The notes: a model not told the origin generated them from the sequence alone. A stretch of 64,000 bases of DNA from Notamacropus eugenii (GCF_028372415.1 NC_092875.1:354756233-354820232); one strand, 5' to 3'; counted from the first letter of the stretch, positions 47,520 to 60,029 are shown. Program-made: numbers and translations.

Positions 47520-48400
47520 AAAATGAAACAATTCCTGACCTCAAGGAGATAACATTCAATTAGATGGAAACAAATTATAAGTACAAAATACATAAGCATT
47601 CATATGCTAATACAAAATATATGTTTGAAGTAATTTTGGAGTGAGGAAAGAACAATAACAACTTAGGGATCAGAAAAGGCCTAGCTAGTGTAGAAGGAGC
47701 ACTTGATCAGAGACATGAAGGGAGTTAGGGATTCTGAGAAGCAGTAGTAAGCAGGAATCGAATTCTAGGAATGGAAGGAGGCCACAAAGAGTGGAGATGG
47801 AAGGTCACATGTGGGAAGCATCTAGGCCAGTTTGGTTAGGGGGGAGGAAGGAGATGAAATTGATCTGAAAAGATCAAATGTTGAGCAAGTGAATTTTTAT
47901 TCAGTGTTAGAGGTAATAGAGAGCCAATGAGCAAAGTTTTTTTGAGGTGGGAGAGTCAATTTGGTAGCTATGTGGTGGATAGTTTAGAGTGGGAGGAACT
48001 GGCAGCTGGGAGATCAGTTAAGAGACTATTGCAAAGTCCCAGTGAGAGGACCTGAACCAGGTGGTAATCGTATGAGAGGGGACAGATCCAAGACTTGTTG
48101 AAGTGGTAGAATTGACATGATCATGATCTGCTATCTTGCATGGAGGATAGGGGGTAGGGAGTAAGGTAGAGTGTAGAATCAAAGATAACTTTGAGATTGT
48201 GAACCTAGATTGTGAATCTGGTTGACTTAAAGAATAATGGAACTTTTATCAGAAATAGAATCAGAAATCTTCCCCCTTTCAAGGGGAAAAAAAGACAGTT
48301 TTTTGGTGGGTATGTTTGAGATGTCTATGTTATATCTAGGTTGTGATTTCTAGCAAATATTTGGTGAGGTGGGACTGGAATTCAGGAGAGAGGTGAAGGC
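47520..48400 (-). mobile_element. L2 LINE (reverse)
   Basis: Antisense L2 shows 'cctgacctcaaggagataac', 'gatcagagacatgaagggag', 'ggtaatagagagccaatgag', 'ctattgcaaagtcccagtga' and 'ttcaggagagaggtgaaggc', in the expected order. Confidence 0.82.
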
Positions 48401-48514
48401 TCACTTTATAAAACACAATGCATGGCAATTGCAGTCATGTAATAAATTCTTGTTGACTGCATACAGATGCATATTGAACATATAAGAACTGATAGGATCA
48501 CCAATGGAGAGAAT

Positions 48515-49150
48515 GGAAGTGGTTGATTGTCCTTTGTTCTTGAAGAAGACCAAAATGATATCACTATGTTAGAGTCAAGTTACAGTGTGTTGGACTGTGG
48601 CTGCTCAGACCAATATGAGCTTGGAATGCTCTACCACAGGTCTGGCACAAATAGACCATGTTAACATTTGGGGTGGATTCTCTAAATTTGCACATCTTGC
48701 ATTTCTTTTGAGCTACTTTACTTCTGCTTTGCTCATAGAGCACAGCACCTTCTCTGATGAGGGCTCACCGTGCTGGGCTGCCCTATGCCAGTGTCTGTCA
48801 TGTCACACAATCAATTCCAGAGTTCTTAAGAGAGACCTTGAGAATGTCCTTCTATTACTTTTTCTGACCACCATATGAGTGCTTGCCCTGTGTGAGTTCT
48901 CCATAAAGTAGTCTTTTTGGCAAGCATGTTTGGCATTTGAATAACATGGCCAGCCCATTGTAGTTGAGCTCTCTGCAGTAGAGTTTGAATGTTTGGCAGT
49001 TTAGTTCAAGAAAGGATCTCACTCAGTGTCTGGTACCTTATCCTGCCAGATGATCCTCAGAATCTTCCTCAGACAATTCAGATGGAAGCAGTTCAGTTTT
49101 CTGGCATGGTGCTGGTATACTGTTTAGGTTTCTGTAGAGATTAGAAGATG
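48515..49150 (-). mobile_element. LINE C-terminal fragment with C2H2 zinc finger (reverse)
   Basis: Minus-strand translation of about 48580-48700 gives KKCKMCKFRESTPNVNMVYL, then CQTCGRAFQAHIGLSSHSPTH and stop shortly after. That is a complete C-x2-C-x12-H-x3-H finger. This CGRxxxxxIGLxxHxxxH type is found at the C-terminus of some non-LTR retrotransposon proteins. Upstream the decayed protein reads SELSEEDSEDHLAG and WALIREGAVLYEQSRSK. The 3' end (plus strand 48515-48560, 'attgtcctttgttcttgaag') resembles the tail of the WSINE1-like SINE. Confidence 0.6.
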
Positions 49151-50054
49151 CAGCCCTTTGGTGTAGGATGATTTCTAGCGTCCAAATGTTTTTTCTAGAT
49201 TGAAACATTATTTGGGAATAAAAAAACAGAAAAAAATATTTCTTTTCCAGGCAAGAATGGTGAAGGTTTAGTTTACCATGCAATCCAATATTTTAGGTTT
49301 TGTTAAAAACTCACTTTTAATATGTTTATTTAGCTTTTTTGTGATTTTGGCATATGTATGGAAGATACCTTGTAAGAGGAAAATTGTACCCAGATGGTTT
49401 TTTTCTTAATATTCTATAGTGATAGGTCTTTGCATTCTCTGCATCTTTCAAGTAGGATGACAGAGATGTATTCTTCTATGGAATTTTGTTTGCAAAAGCC
49501 TGCTTTTTCTCATCAGAGATAGTTATGGAGATATATGCAGATTTTTTTTTCATGCCAGTTTTGTACAGATGGGAAAGCAGGCATTTAGTTCAGTAGGTAT
49601 TGATCTCTCAGTTGCTTTTTTTTTGGTAATAGTAAGGTTTGAGATTATTTTTCTTTGCCTTTGATATCTTTTCATTTATTTGAGAGGAGAGAATTAGTCT
49701 TTCAACATCTTCAAAATTGTTGCTTCCAGCAAGTACCACCTTTGTATAGTCTTGTTTTAGTTTTCCATTTTCATTGTCCTCAGTGCCATTTCTCTTTTCT
49801 CTGCAAATATGTCCTAGATAGTAACAGAGATCAAGTATTGGGGATTCTTTTATGGTGAAAAAGTTTACTACCAAAAAAAAATCTTTGCAGATTTTTTCTG
49901 TCTTCTGTTGTCTGTTTTGTCCTTAAATGCCTTTGCATTTTCTTTAAAAGGATTTTCCTTATGTTAAAAATTTGCTTTTCTGAATGTATATAGCTGATTC
50001 AGGAGTGACTTCCTCATCAATCACTAGTTACTTAGGGTATTTTAAAATGTAACC
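49151..50054. other. Intron, possible further LINE remnant
   Basis: An 88-codon minus-strand frame (49608-49874, Lys/Asn/Glu-rich) could belong to the same decayed LINE as 48515-49150, but no RT motif is readable. Confidence 0.3.
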
Positions 50055-50400
50055 ATTTTAACTTTATTAAGCCTCTGCTGTATGTGAGGTATGCTTTTCT
50101 AGGCAGTGTAGATACAAAGACAAAAACGAAAATTTCTTTTCTGCAAGGAATTTACTTTCTGTAGAGTATGATAGCATGCGCAAATGTAGATACAAAATAC
50201 ATAGTAGGTAATTTTTTTTTCCTGGGAGGAATCAAAAGAAACTAAGAATTCTTAAGAGGGAAGGTGAGGAGGGGGAGGCATTCCAGGTGTGAGGAGGCAG
50301 CCTATGCAAAGGCACGATATAGGAGATGGAATGTCAAATATGAGTAATAGCAAGAAAGATAGTTTGGCTGAACTGAAGAATGTGTAATATTGCTGGTAGT
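50055..50400 (-). mobile_element. L2 LINE 3' fragment (reverse)
   Basis: 'taactttattaagcctctgc', 'gcagtgtagatacaaagaca', 'gaggcattccaggtgtgagg' and 'cagcctatgcaaaggcacga'. Confidence 0.75.
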
Positions 50401-51044
50401 TTTTAGTGAATGGTGGTTAGATATCTAGTCTCACTCACAAAAATGAATTATAATTACTCTGGCTCCACAGCTGTTAAGGGTGACCTGCACTTTGTTTAGA
50501 AGACATAGAGGCTCCCCTTCCTCTAACTGTATAGACTGAAAACAAAAACTTACAAAAAGCCCAGTTCTATCATAAATCCTTTTAACTGTTTTTTAAATGC
50601 ACATATGCCAACCTTTCCAGCACTGGCTATAACTGCTTTCCTATAGAAACTACTAATGACTCTTAATTATAACAGTCTTTTAGGCTTGAGCACTGCAAAC
50701 GGTTTGAGACTGAAACTGTTCTTTGAAATTAGAAAAAATTCTCCCCTTTTTCTGAGAGAAACCATTGTTAAAAATTCCCTTCTCCTTAATTAGTGAGAGC
50801 AATACTGCTGTATTTTCTTATTTGTATGTTTCTGGCATTTGTTGTATATAAATGTGCCCGTATTTGTGCTCTCCATTCAAAAAGGAATTATCATTATTGA
50901 GGGCAGGGAATAGTTGCTTAATTTTCTGTAGCACCTGTAAACCTGAAGGCTGGAGAAGATCAAAGAAGTATCTAAATTGTTAGCTTTAGAATCTTAGGAC
51001 AACAGATTTTTAGAACCAAAATGGTCATTAGACAGAATGGTCTA
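50401..51044. other. Intron, nothing recognised
   Basis: No coding or repeat signature was recognised. Confidence 0.4.
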
Positions 51045-51357
51045 GCCTATGTGTGTTTGTCCTTTGTTGTTGAAGAAGAACATGCCATTAGAGAAATGAT
51101 GACATGACTTGCACTTGACTTTGTTTTGGGTGAGGGAGGCCTGTGTAGGTCACCAGCCTCACTTCTCCTCCAGAACCATCTGAATCCAGCGACCAGATAT
51201 TCATCAGGATGATTGGAGATGACCCAGGATGAAGTTTGAGGTGAAGTGACCTGCCCAAGGTCACACAGCTAGTGAGTGTGAAGTGTCTGAGGTGAGATTT
51301 GAACTCAGGTTCTCCTGACTCCTGCACTGGTGCTCTATCCACTGCACCATTTAGCTA

Positions 51358-51358
<1 letters not shown>
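51045..51358 (-). repeat. WSINE1-like marsupial SINE, full length (reverse)
   Basis: From 'tgtgtttgtcctttgttgtt' (tail) through 'cagcgaccagatattcatca', 'aggtcacacagctagtgagt' to 'tatccactgcaccatttagc' (head). The 84-codon minus-strand frame 51088-51342 is the SINE itself. Confidence 0.9.

Positions 51359-51391
<33 letters not shown>
51359..51391 (+). repeat. (TTA)11 microsatellite
   Basis: A perfect TTA run abuts the SINE head. Confidence 0.93.
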
Positions 51392-53499
51392 CATTTTGAT
51401 AGATAAGGAAAGGCACTTGGGAAAGTAAAGTGATTTATTTAGTTACAGTTAGTAGCAGAGCTAGAATTCAACTTATTTTTAACTTAGTGTTGGATCTGTG
51501 AACCATGCAGCTTTTGTTATCCAGCACTTTTCTAGTTAGAAGCTCTAAAAACTTTTATTGAAGACTAACCTTAACTAGACTAATTGACAATATTTTTATT
51601 AGAAAAGAGGCATTAAAATGGAAATTTTGTTACTTTTATGACAAGAAAAAAAAGTCTGAGTAGGAATATAAAAAGTGAGGTGACTCATAAATATTAGGAA
51701 TGTTTAGGATTTACATTGCATAAAGTAATCAAGGAGAAAAGCAGTAGTAGAAATATACACCATAAATTATCCTTTAATCTCTTAACAAACTGAATACATT
51801 CAGAAACTGGATTGCTTTTTTTTTCTTTCACATCCAAATTTCCATTTTTGTAGGTTCAGAGTACACTGACAGTATGAAGTTTTAGAAATTCACAATGATA
51901 GGAAAGTGATTCAAAAGCCTAGTCAAAGCTAACTTGCCCTCCTTTTACTTCTTTTTTTCCACAGTCCAACTTTACTCTCTTTCATCTTTTTGCCAGTGCC
52001 CTGGACTAGGCTTTCTTAGCAGGGATCCAGAGTTAACTTCAGATTTGCATATCCACTGCTACCTTATTTGTCTCTCAGCTCTTTTTACTAACAGCCTGTG
52101 GCACTGAGGAAGTCACTTAAATTCATGAGCCTTATTTTTTCTCATTTTAAAAATGGAGACCATAATGCTTACATGTCCTATCTGATGTTCAGAGAATTAA
52201 ATGAGAGACATATTATGTAACTATAAAGTATACTATGAGAGAGTAATACATGTAGCCGTGCACAGCGTGGTTTTTAAAATTGGGAAGCAGTTAAAATAAA
52301 TGATCATGTCTAGTGCTTTAAATAATACTTTTACTTACAGATTTGTAAAACATAAATTAGGTTTTTGTTGTATTCTTCATTTTACAAAAAGTTAATCTTT
52401 AAAGACAAATATTGAGCCTCAGAATGCATTTAAAATGATTAAACATAAATATGTATATATGGAACATCTATTATATAAAGCTAAGTATTCCTACATATTT
52501 TTTAGGTTTTTAAATAAATGTTGCAGTTCTTCTTGGCATCTCTTTGCTTTTCAATTTCCAGTCAATTTTGATGTGGGGAGAGACTTCTCACCAGGTCTCA
52601 ACTGTTTTTATGTAGGGATTGCAAAATTAGATTGGGGCATCTGCCAGGTCAGGGTTCTTAAAATCTCTTTTTGATGGTTCTTTCAAACCACAAGCTATGT
52701 TCATAAGTATATTCCCGTGAACTCTAAATACTTTAACGGCTATACCTTATGCTCTGTTTATTTTCAAATTGTTTTTTAATTAATACTGTATGCAAAAAGT
52801 CGTATTCTGATTTTACTGTTTTTATCATCCACCCACTATAATTAACTCAGATTTATTGTTTTAATAGCATATGAAATTTGGGAATATAAAGCCAGGGACA
52901 ACCTTTCAGCATGTGTGTCTGTTGTATACGTATCTGACAGACTGACTGTGCTAGATGATGACAGAATACTGACTCTCCCTAATGGCTAATATAGTTTAGA
53001 GAAGGTTGATACAAGCATTTGAAAAAATTGATGATGGTAGACTCTGTGGGAACTAAGCTGGCTTTAGAATGGCAAATTTTTTTCAGTCACTGAGAGATGC
53101 ATAATGTCATGAACAGCACATTGAACACAACTACTACTTTATTTTTCTTCCCTGGCATTTTATTTTACAGTTCTGTCTTTTTTTCAGTTCCTTCCCTATA
53201 CTGAAAACAAACTTTTCTCAAACTCCTTTGTAGTGAAGAAGTTTATTGCCACAGGATGTCAGTGATTCTTCTGACTGGAGCTCAGCCTTTGGCAGTTCAG
53301 CCCTCTAAATAAATGTCTGTTGAGTTACATTATAGAATTCATGGAAGAATTCTGTAAATTAGAGAAGAGGGAGGAAAGTTCTTGCCTTTTGGGTCATTTG
53401 GATACTTTGCCTGATGCAGTGCAAGTAGAGGATTATGCCATTTAGATTATATTTTTACCTGACCACAGATGACTAATTTGAGAATTCTTTGTCTTTGGA
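51392..53499. other. Intron, mostly unique sequence
   Basis: A weak MIR-like fragment lies near 52085-52240 ('aggaagtcacttaaattcat'). Otherwise nothing recognised. Confidence 0.4.
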
Positions 53500-53635
53500 G
53501 TTTAGAAAACCTTTGACATTTATGTGTGACCTGGAACAACTTATTTAACCTTCCTGGTCCCAGTTTCCTTATATGTAAACTGTGTTGAACTAGATGGTTT
53601 CTGAGGTTCTTTGTTGCTCTTGATCTGTGATTTTG
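53500..53635 (+). repeat. MIR-type SINE
   Basis: 'gtgtgacctggaacaactta', 'cctggtcccagtttccttat' and 'gaactagatggtttctgagg'. Confidence 0.78.
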
Positions 53636-53879
53636 TGTTGGATTTTAAAACTTGGTGAAATGAGCCACTAGCTGTTCTAGTAGTTTAGACAATGTTGAAG
53701 ATGTTAAGCAGTGAAGATAGCTAACTTTATGGCATGATTCTACATTTGTATGGTGTAGAGTGACAGAACATAAGAATGAATGTATAGAAGATGAGAGGGG
53801 CACATTACCAAAGTCTACAGGGATCTTGGCTGACATAGGTCATGATACATCTGACTGCTAATCCCTTCGGATTCTGAAT

Positions 53880-54140
53880 ATCTTTTCCTTGAAGAAGCCT
53901 ATACTTATTAGGAATGTTTTCTCTACAGCAAGCTAAATCTATCACTCTGTAAAGATTTCACATTGTTTCCAGTCCTGTCTGAGGGGGCAAAGCAGAGTAA
54001 GTTTAATCCCTCTTCCACATGAGAACTCAGATATTTGAAGAGTATTATTATTACTATATCCCTTCTCAAGGCTGTTGTTTAGGCTGAGCATTCCCAATTT
54101 CAGCTGTCTTCCTATGACCCATTCTCCAGTGCTCTCATGA
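53880..54140 (-). mobile_element. CR1/L3 LINE 3' end fragment (reverse)
   Basis: 'taggaatgttttctctacag', 'ggcaaagcagagtaagttta', 'atccctcttccacatgagaa' and 'cattctccagtgctctcatg' match the 3' end read at 28560-28780. Confidence 0.75.
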
Positions 54141-54159
54141 AACTGGTCTCTTTTTTCTT

Positions 54160-54680
54160 AAAGTGTGATAGTATTTCATTATATTCACATACTATAGTGT
54201 GTTTAATCATCTCCTGATGGATGGGCACCTATTTTATTCCCAGTTACTTTTTCCTCCCTGCACCGAAAGTGCTGCTATAAATATTTTGTTATGTATAAGG
54301 CCTTTCTTTCTGATTAACCTCTTTGGAGTTGTGCTCAGTAGAGAGTCTGTTGAGTTAGAGATTGTGAACATTTAGTAATTTTTCCTAAAACCAAGAATTT
54401 TCCCTGAATAGTTAGACCAATTCATAGTTGTTCCAACAATGTATTAGTGTGTTGTCTTCCCACAGTTTTTCCAACATTAACTATTGTCACCCTTTATTAT
54501 CTTTGTCAATTCAATAGGGGTAAAGTAAAATCCTCAGAGTTGTTTAATTTGCAATTCTGTTAATAGTATTTTGATGCATTTTTTTCATGGTTGTTGATGT
54601 GTTTGAGTTTATATTTTGAAAATAAGTTTTTTCTCTCCTTTGACCAAACTGGTCAAAGTGGAGAAATCTCTCTTTATCTC
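54160..54680 (-). mobile_element. L1 LINE fragment (reverse)
   Basis: 'gtatttcattatattcacat', 'gatggatgggcacctatttt', 'aagtgctgctataaatattt', 'agaccaattcatagttgttc' and 'caacaatgtattagtgtgtt' are antisense marsupial L1 ORF2/3' end. Confidence 0.85.
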
Positions 54681-54799
54681 ATACTGGGATTTATTCCCTG
54701 TATATTTTAAATGTCAGCATAGGTCAAAGTAGGCCTGCGTTTTTCCTCTTCCTATTTTTTTTGTGATGGAATTGTCCCTTAAATTCCTACTTCATCATT

Positions 54800-55010
54800 A
54801 AGGCAAATCACATATTAAGTAATTACTTTGCTTTTGACAGAGAGTTCCTGCAGATGGCTGGAATCTCCCATTATCAGAATATCATGCTTCTGTACCAGAT
54901 TTTTGATCTGTTTTTCAAACTCCTCATCAAATTTTTCCTTTTGTCCAGTAAGTCCCTTTTGTAATATTGGAATGTAATATTGTAATAGGTCCTGAAACAA
55001 TGTATCTTCT
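54800..55010 (-). mobile_element. CR1-type LINE endonuclease fragment (reverse)
   Basis: The minus-strand frame 54815-55000 contains GQKEKFDEEFEKQIKNLVQ then KHDILIMGDSSHLQEL. This resembles the CR1/L3 endonuclease (LDEAFxKQLK...LVLMGDFNHPDICW), with the region after MGD decayed. The clade is not certain. Confidence 0.5.
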
Positions 55011-55074
55011 CTTTCTTTCTTTATCCTTACCCAATATTATGCAGTATATTTCCCCACTCTTAGATTCCAGGATT

Positions 55075-55170
55075 TCCTCAGTAAGCACCTACTATACACC
55101 TGCTGTGTGCCAAGCATTGTGCTAGGGGATGGGGATGCAAAGATAAAAATGAAGGAATTATCATACATGA
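55075..55170 (-). mobile_element. L2/MIR 3' end fragment (reverse)
   Basis: 'agtaagcacctactatacac', 'ctgtgtgccaagcattgtgc' and 'gatggggatgcaaagataaa'. Confidence 0.75.
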
Positions 55171-56214
55171 TTTCCACGTACCAGTTACATTCTAGTCCTG
55201 CTCCCATCTCAAACTCCCAACAATAAAAGCTAAAACAAATAAGCAAACTTTGAAAATTTTTAAGAAAAATTATATTGCCTATCTCATGAAAGTTGAAGTT
55301 AAATGTATAAGAATGTTTATTTTGAAAATATTTTATAGATGTCAGTTGTTATTACTTGAACATTTTCCCCCTTTACTTTGGATGTCTTTCTACTAAGCAT
55401 TTTTATAATCTTTAGTTCAAAACATTATTTTTTAGTGACAAAACAGAAGCAAAATAGTCTCTGCTTGGTGGAAACTTATATCCTTTCAGGAGCTCATGTT
55501 TTCTTAATAGATGATTGTTTTTTTTCTCTTAAAATAATAAGATGTATTTTTTCCCAGACCTATTTTCTAGCTATGGGATTCACCACTACCATGTCTGTGA
55601 TAAATGAGGTCAAATTTGCCTTCTTTCCTTAGGGATCTCTCATTTACTCTCCTTATTGCCTTTGTTTCATCTGTACAGTAGACTTCAAAAGCCATAGTTT
55701 TTATTGCTTTCTCTCTTCATGCATATTGTCCCTCATGAATCACTAAATTCTCTTTTCTGTGTTATACCTGCTTCTGTAGTACTGGATTTATGTGGACAGT
55801 TCCGCTCCCTGAATTTTTTTCGTTGTTTGTTTAAAGTACTTTTGATTATATTTGTGAGCCTCCAGGAAAACTTTTTCCCCCCCTAGGCCTTGTTAGATAT
55901 ACTTCATCCATGGTCAGGGACATACCTTTTTATAGTCTTCTTCTGTTGTCTTTGCCTATCCTCCCAGTCCTCTATAGTGATGGAAATTCCACCTTAAATC
56001 CATAAGGTCTAAAGGTTTTCAAGGACCAAGTAAGAGCGATAGGTCATAAACTGCAAGAACAGTATTAGTAAGGCTGAACTTCAGAATGAACTGAAGCTTT
56101 TGGAGAAAAAAAACCAAACCCAAAATTTAGGAAAAGTAAAAAGGACCTTAAAGTTAGCTTGGATAGAGGGTAAACAGTAAAGGGATAAAAACCATGTAGG
56201 TTGGAGGGAGCAGA
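55171..56214. other. Intron, nothing recognised
   Basis: Open frames 55378-55632 and 55704-55886 have no domain. Confidence 0.4.
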
Positions 56215-56445
56215 TGGTATAATGGTAGCTCAGTATAGTAGGATAAGAACTGTTTGGAAAGCCTGTTCTCAAAGCTTGACATTGCCACTTATCTGAATGG
56301 CCATGGTTAAGTTCCTTCACCTCTCCGAGTTTCCTTATCCATAAAATGTGTATAATAGTACTTGCAATAACCTTTTTATACAGTAGTAGGTAGGAAAAGA
56401 GTTTGTGAATTTTTATAGTTTTGTATAAATGTTAGTTGTTATTAA
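56215..56445 (+). repeat. MIR-type SINE
   Basis: 'aagttccttcacctctccga', 'gtttccttatccataaaatg' and 'gtataaatgttagttgttat'. Confidence 0.78.
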
Positions 56446-57704
56446 TGATATTAGTGACATGAGAGGGAAAAACTACTTAGCTCTAATGTAATTTAATTTT
56501 TTTCTATGAAGAATGATCTTCACAGGAAAAATGGTTATTACAATGTTAAGAAGGAACTAGTATTTCAAGATAGGTGAAATAATTGCTAGGTTCTTAATTT
56601 CTTTGAAGGAGATCAAGCCTTCTGGACTAGAGAAATTGTATCACGTGGTATGAAAGAACTTGCAGATGGGATCATTGAAAGATTGTAATCCCTAAGGAAT
56701 TTCAGAAAGCATAAGCTATGTCAGAATGTTGGAAATGGGAAAGTAATATCCTTTTTTTTTTTTTTAAGGGAGAAAGGTGGATTCTAGAAAGCATAATAGC
56801 CCATGGAGAATTTGAGTAATTACTGGCAGAATTGAAGAAGAAAAGAAAGTGGTAATCCTTAGGTGCTCCTTACCTCCTTGAACTCTTATTGCCCTTATAG
56901 AGAGGGCATGACAATGGAAATCCTTGGTTTTGTTTGAGTAGGGTGTTGGTCCTGAAGTCTTCAAGTTAGAAGTTTGAATATGTTTTTTTTTTAACCGTAG
57001 AAACATTGTGTTTAGGTTCTTTGGTACCATTATCATATCATTTACTTTTGAGTTTATTGAGGGGTCAAAAAAGCTTTTGTGGGTTGATTTGAGAATTTAT
57101 CAATATTGTAATGTTTCTATTGGAAAATGGTTCAAAGTACCAAACACTGATTTAATAAATAAACTTTCAGAATGTGGCTTCTTTGTAAATGGGATACTGC
57201 TTGTACTAGTTACTTTTGCTTCTCCTCTCAGCCCCTGGGTGATGGTAGGACAAGATTATACCTATATACAGAGTAGAACTCTTTAAATTTTTATAGGTGC
57301 TACTTGGGTAAAACTTCTCCTGTACTTAAATACATCCCTTGTTTTTCACAGTTTATAGTACATGCAAATGTGTGATAACTGCCTCAAAGCTTTCCTCTCT
57401 GGGGCTCAGTGTAGGTTCTCAGATGGACTAGTGAATATTAGAAACATGTGGGATGAGATGTGTCCTATTTTGAATTGGAAAGCATTGATTTTTAAAGAAG
57501 GCTTGTAAAATAAGGTAAAACCTCTCGAGGGTGTGGGGAGAGTTAAGACTTAATGAAATTTAAGTAGTTTATTGATGAAGAAATCTAGTTCATTTTCAAA
57601 GCAAACCTGTAATTTGAATTAAGTCAATAAGCATGGCTCACTAAAAGGTCTTAGGGATGCCACTGTAAACCGATGACATAGACAGCTGGTGATGAAATAT
57701 ATAG
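56446..57704. other. Intron, nothing recognised
   Basis: Open frames 56764-57036 and 57008-57286 have no domain. Confidence 0.4.
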
Positions 57705-57920
57705 AGCTGGAGTGCTGGACTGGGAGTGAGGAAGATCTGAGTTCAGATATGGCCCCAGACTTTGGCTGTGTGGTCTTGAATAAACCATTTAACTTCTGTC
57801 TGCCTCAATTTCTTTATCTGTAAATAGAAATTATATTAGCACTTTTCTTCGGAGTTGTATAGATGAGACAGTATTTGCAAAGAGCTTTGTAAACCTATTA
57901 GCTGTACTAGCTATTATTAT
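57705..57920 (+). repeat. MIR-family SINE
   Basis: 'gagtgctggactgggagtga', 'ctgcctcaatttctttatct', 'ttgcaaagagctttgtaaac'. Confidence 0.8.
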
Positions 57921-57959
57921 TAGTTAAGTTTACATTCCTTAAAACAGGTTGGGGAAAGC

Positions 57960-58225
57960 AGGCCACTCCATTTGGAAGGTGGATTGGCAGTTAGAGACCT
58001 AGGTTTGCATCAAAACTGAATCTGAGCAAATTATTTAACCTAAGTAGGCTTCTTCCTTATTGGTAAAAAGTGAGAATCAATTACGTCTTTGAAGGCCTTC
58101 TTTAGACTTTAAGATGTTAACCTCTTGAGGGTAGGGACTTTATTCTTGTTTTCTTTGTGTTTGCACTGTACCTGGCACCTCAGAAAGGCTTCTTAATAAA
58201 TACTTGTTGATTGAGTCTGATTATA
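57960..58225 (+). repeat. MIR fragment followed by L2 3' end
   Basis: A sense MIR fragment (57985-58090, 'aaattatttaacctaagtag') is followed by an L2 3' end (58110-58225, 'cctcttgagggtagggactt', 'aataaatacttgttgattga'). Confidence 0.7.
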
Positions 58226-58689
58226 GCTCCAGCAACCTATGCTTGAACTACTTGAAGTATCTGTCATTAAGTGGTAGTACCTCTTCAGGGTGACTAAGGT
58301 AATATCAGTTTTGGTCAAGATCTCATCTGTGCTTTTTCTACCAAAAATAGTCTTTTTAAAAACTCTACTGAATAACTTCTCCTTTCAAAGGTTAAATGAC
58401 TTGGTAACTTCTGGGCACAGATTACTCTCCACAGTATTTAACTCTTAAAAATTCCACTTATCTAATTATGTATCTGCTTACAAGTGAATTTATTTTTCTC
58501 TCCACTATTGGGTGCCCCAAGGTCTATCTATTCTATTCTGTTTTCCAGGACAATTCTTTTGGAAGGGTGTTAATTATCTCCTTATTACATTCTTTTAACT
58601 CATTGAACATTTATGTAATAGTTCTTGATTCGTATTGGCTATTCTGTTCCTATTCTGTAGTCTAGATTTCTCTTTGCTTTGGTTCTAAT

Positions 58690-58985
58690 ATGACTTGCTA
58701 TTTCCCTTACCAGAAACTTCCTCGTCAATTTGCTTCCTTTTGTGTTCCAAGGAATTCCTCCTCACCTCCACTTGAAGGAATCTCTAGTTTCCCCTATTGC
58801 AAATTCTCTCTTTCCCCTTCTTTTAGTTTGAATATATTTTATATTTACTTTTCTGAATTCTGTCTTCCTAATAGAATGGAAGCTCTGTGAAAGCTGAGAT
58901 TTTTTTTTCTTCTGATCTTTGTATTATTCCCAGCACTTCAGAGCCAGGTGCTACATAGTAATGACTTAAATATTTATTTAACGAG
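58690..58985 (+). mobile_element. L2 LINE 3' end
   Basis: 'ttgtgttccaaggaattcct', 'tagaatggaagctctgtgaa', 'tattcccagcacttcagagc'. Confidence 0.7.
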
Positions 58986-59313
58986 TGACTCAATTTTCTA
59001 ATCCCAAAATGGTTGCATGTAAATTTCATTACATTCACAGCTCAAACATAGCTCACCTTCCTTCCTGGTGAATTGTTATTCCATTATAAAATGTGACTTA
59101 GAAAGACATTTATTTTGACAGTACTTCCATAGATTTATTTTTACATTTAGGCTACAGAAATTAGGCTGTCTTCAAATGAACAGAGTAGCTTGAATCAAGG
59201 CTTTTAAAAATGAAGTTAATAAGAAAATTTGTAGTTTAAAATTTGGTTTTCAGTGAAAATCCCTGCTTGTAACTCAGTGAAAATATATTGATTTGTTTTT
59301 AATTAATGTTTTA

Positions 59314-59343
59314 TTTAATATGTTGCTAATGCAACATATTAAA
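59314..59343. repeat. Perfect hairpin, 13-bp stem with TAAT loop
   Basis: TTTAATATGTTGC (59314-59326), loop TAAT, then GCAACATATTAAA (59331-59343) form a perfect inverted repeat. It lies in AT-rich intron without a recognised repeat around it. Confidence 0.9.
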
Positions 59344-60029
59344 ATTAACTTGTTTTTCAGTTTGTTCCTTTTGAAGTTTAAACTCTGTTTACTCATAATT
59401 TTTAAAGGCCTGTATCTTGATGTCCTAATTCATTTGCAAATAGGTCTGGTTTTGCATATAGGCTTTAAATTTTAGTGATTAGCCTGATAGTTCTTCCTAG
59501 AACTTTAATTATGTAAACAAAACATGGGAATGTTTAATTTGCTTAGTAAACTCCTATTTTCCCCTCTGTCTCACTGAATTGGGTTGTGAATGAGGTTTTC
59601 CTTTTATTGAATTATACTTAAAAATAATACTTGAGTAGTAGAATGAAAAGTTTTCCATGAAGACTCTTGTGGGAGAAATCCAGAGGATGCGCAGAAGTAA
59701 GGGAAGGAGGCTGTGAACTTTAGGAAGACTCTCCTTCTACTCTGCCCTGCTCCTTCTCCTCACCCCCCAAAGTCAGAGAAATCAGTCTGAGGTCCACATT
59801 GGGAGAAGGGAGAGGAACCATAAATTTAAAAGAAATAGAATATAAAATAAACAGAATATTTTAGGTGGTGACCTGGAGGAAAAGTGTGTAACAGAAAAAA
59901 AGCTCCATTGTCAGGCAACTGAAATGAGAAAGAATACTTACTTATTTGTAAAATAATCCTACACAATTATACAAATTTATGGGCAGATTAATTAGTTCAA
60001 TTTAAAATCTTAGGTCTGTAAATCAAAAG
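59344..60029. other. Intron, nothing recognised
   Basis: No coding or repeat signature was recognised. Confidence 0.4.

Noticed and set aside
51088-51342. 84-codon minus-strand open frame similar to the plus-strand frame at 33996-34238
   Set aside because: Both are the WSINE1-like SINE, explaining the similarity between the two predicted peptides.
54800-55010. Reading the MGD-containing frame as an RTE/BovB endonuclease
   Set aside because: The DEEFEKQIK...LIMGD pattern fits CR1/L3 better, and CR1/L3 sequence lies nearby in the same orientation. Kept as a tentative CR1-type call.
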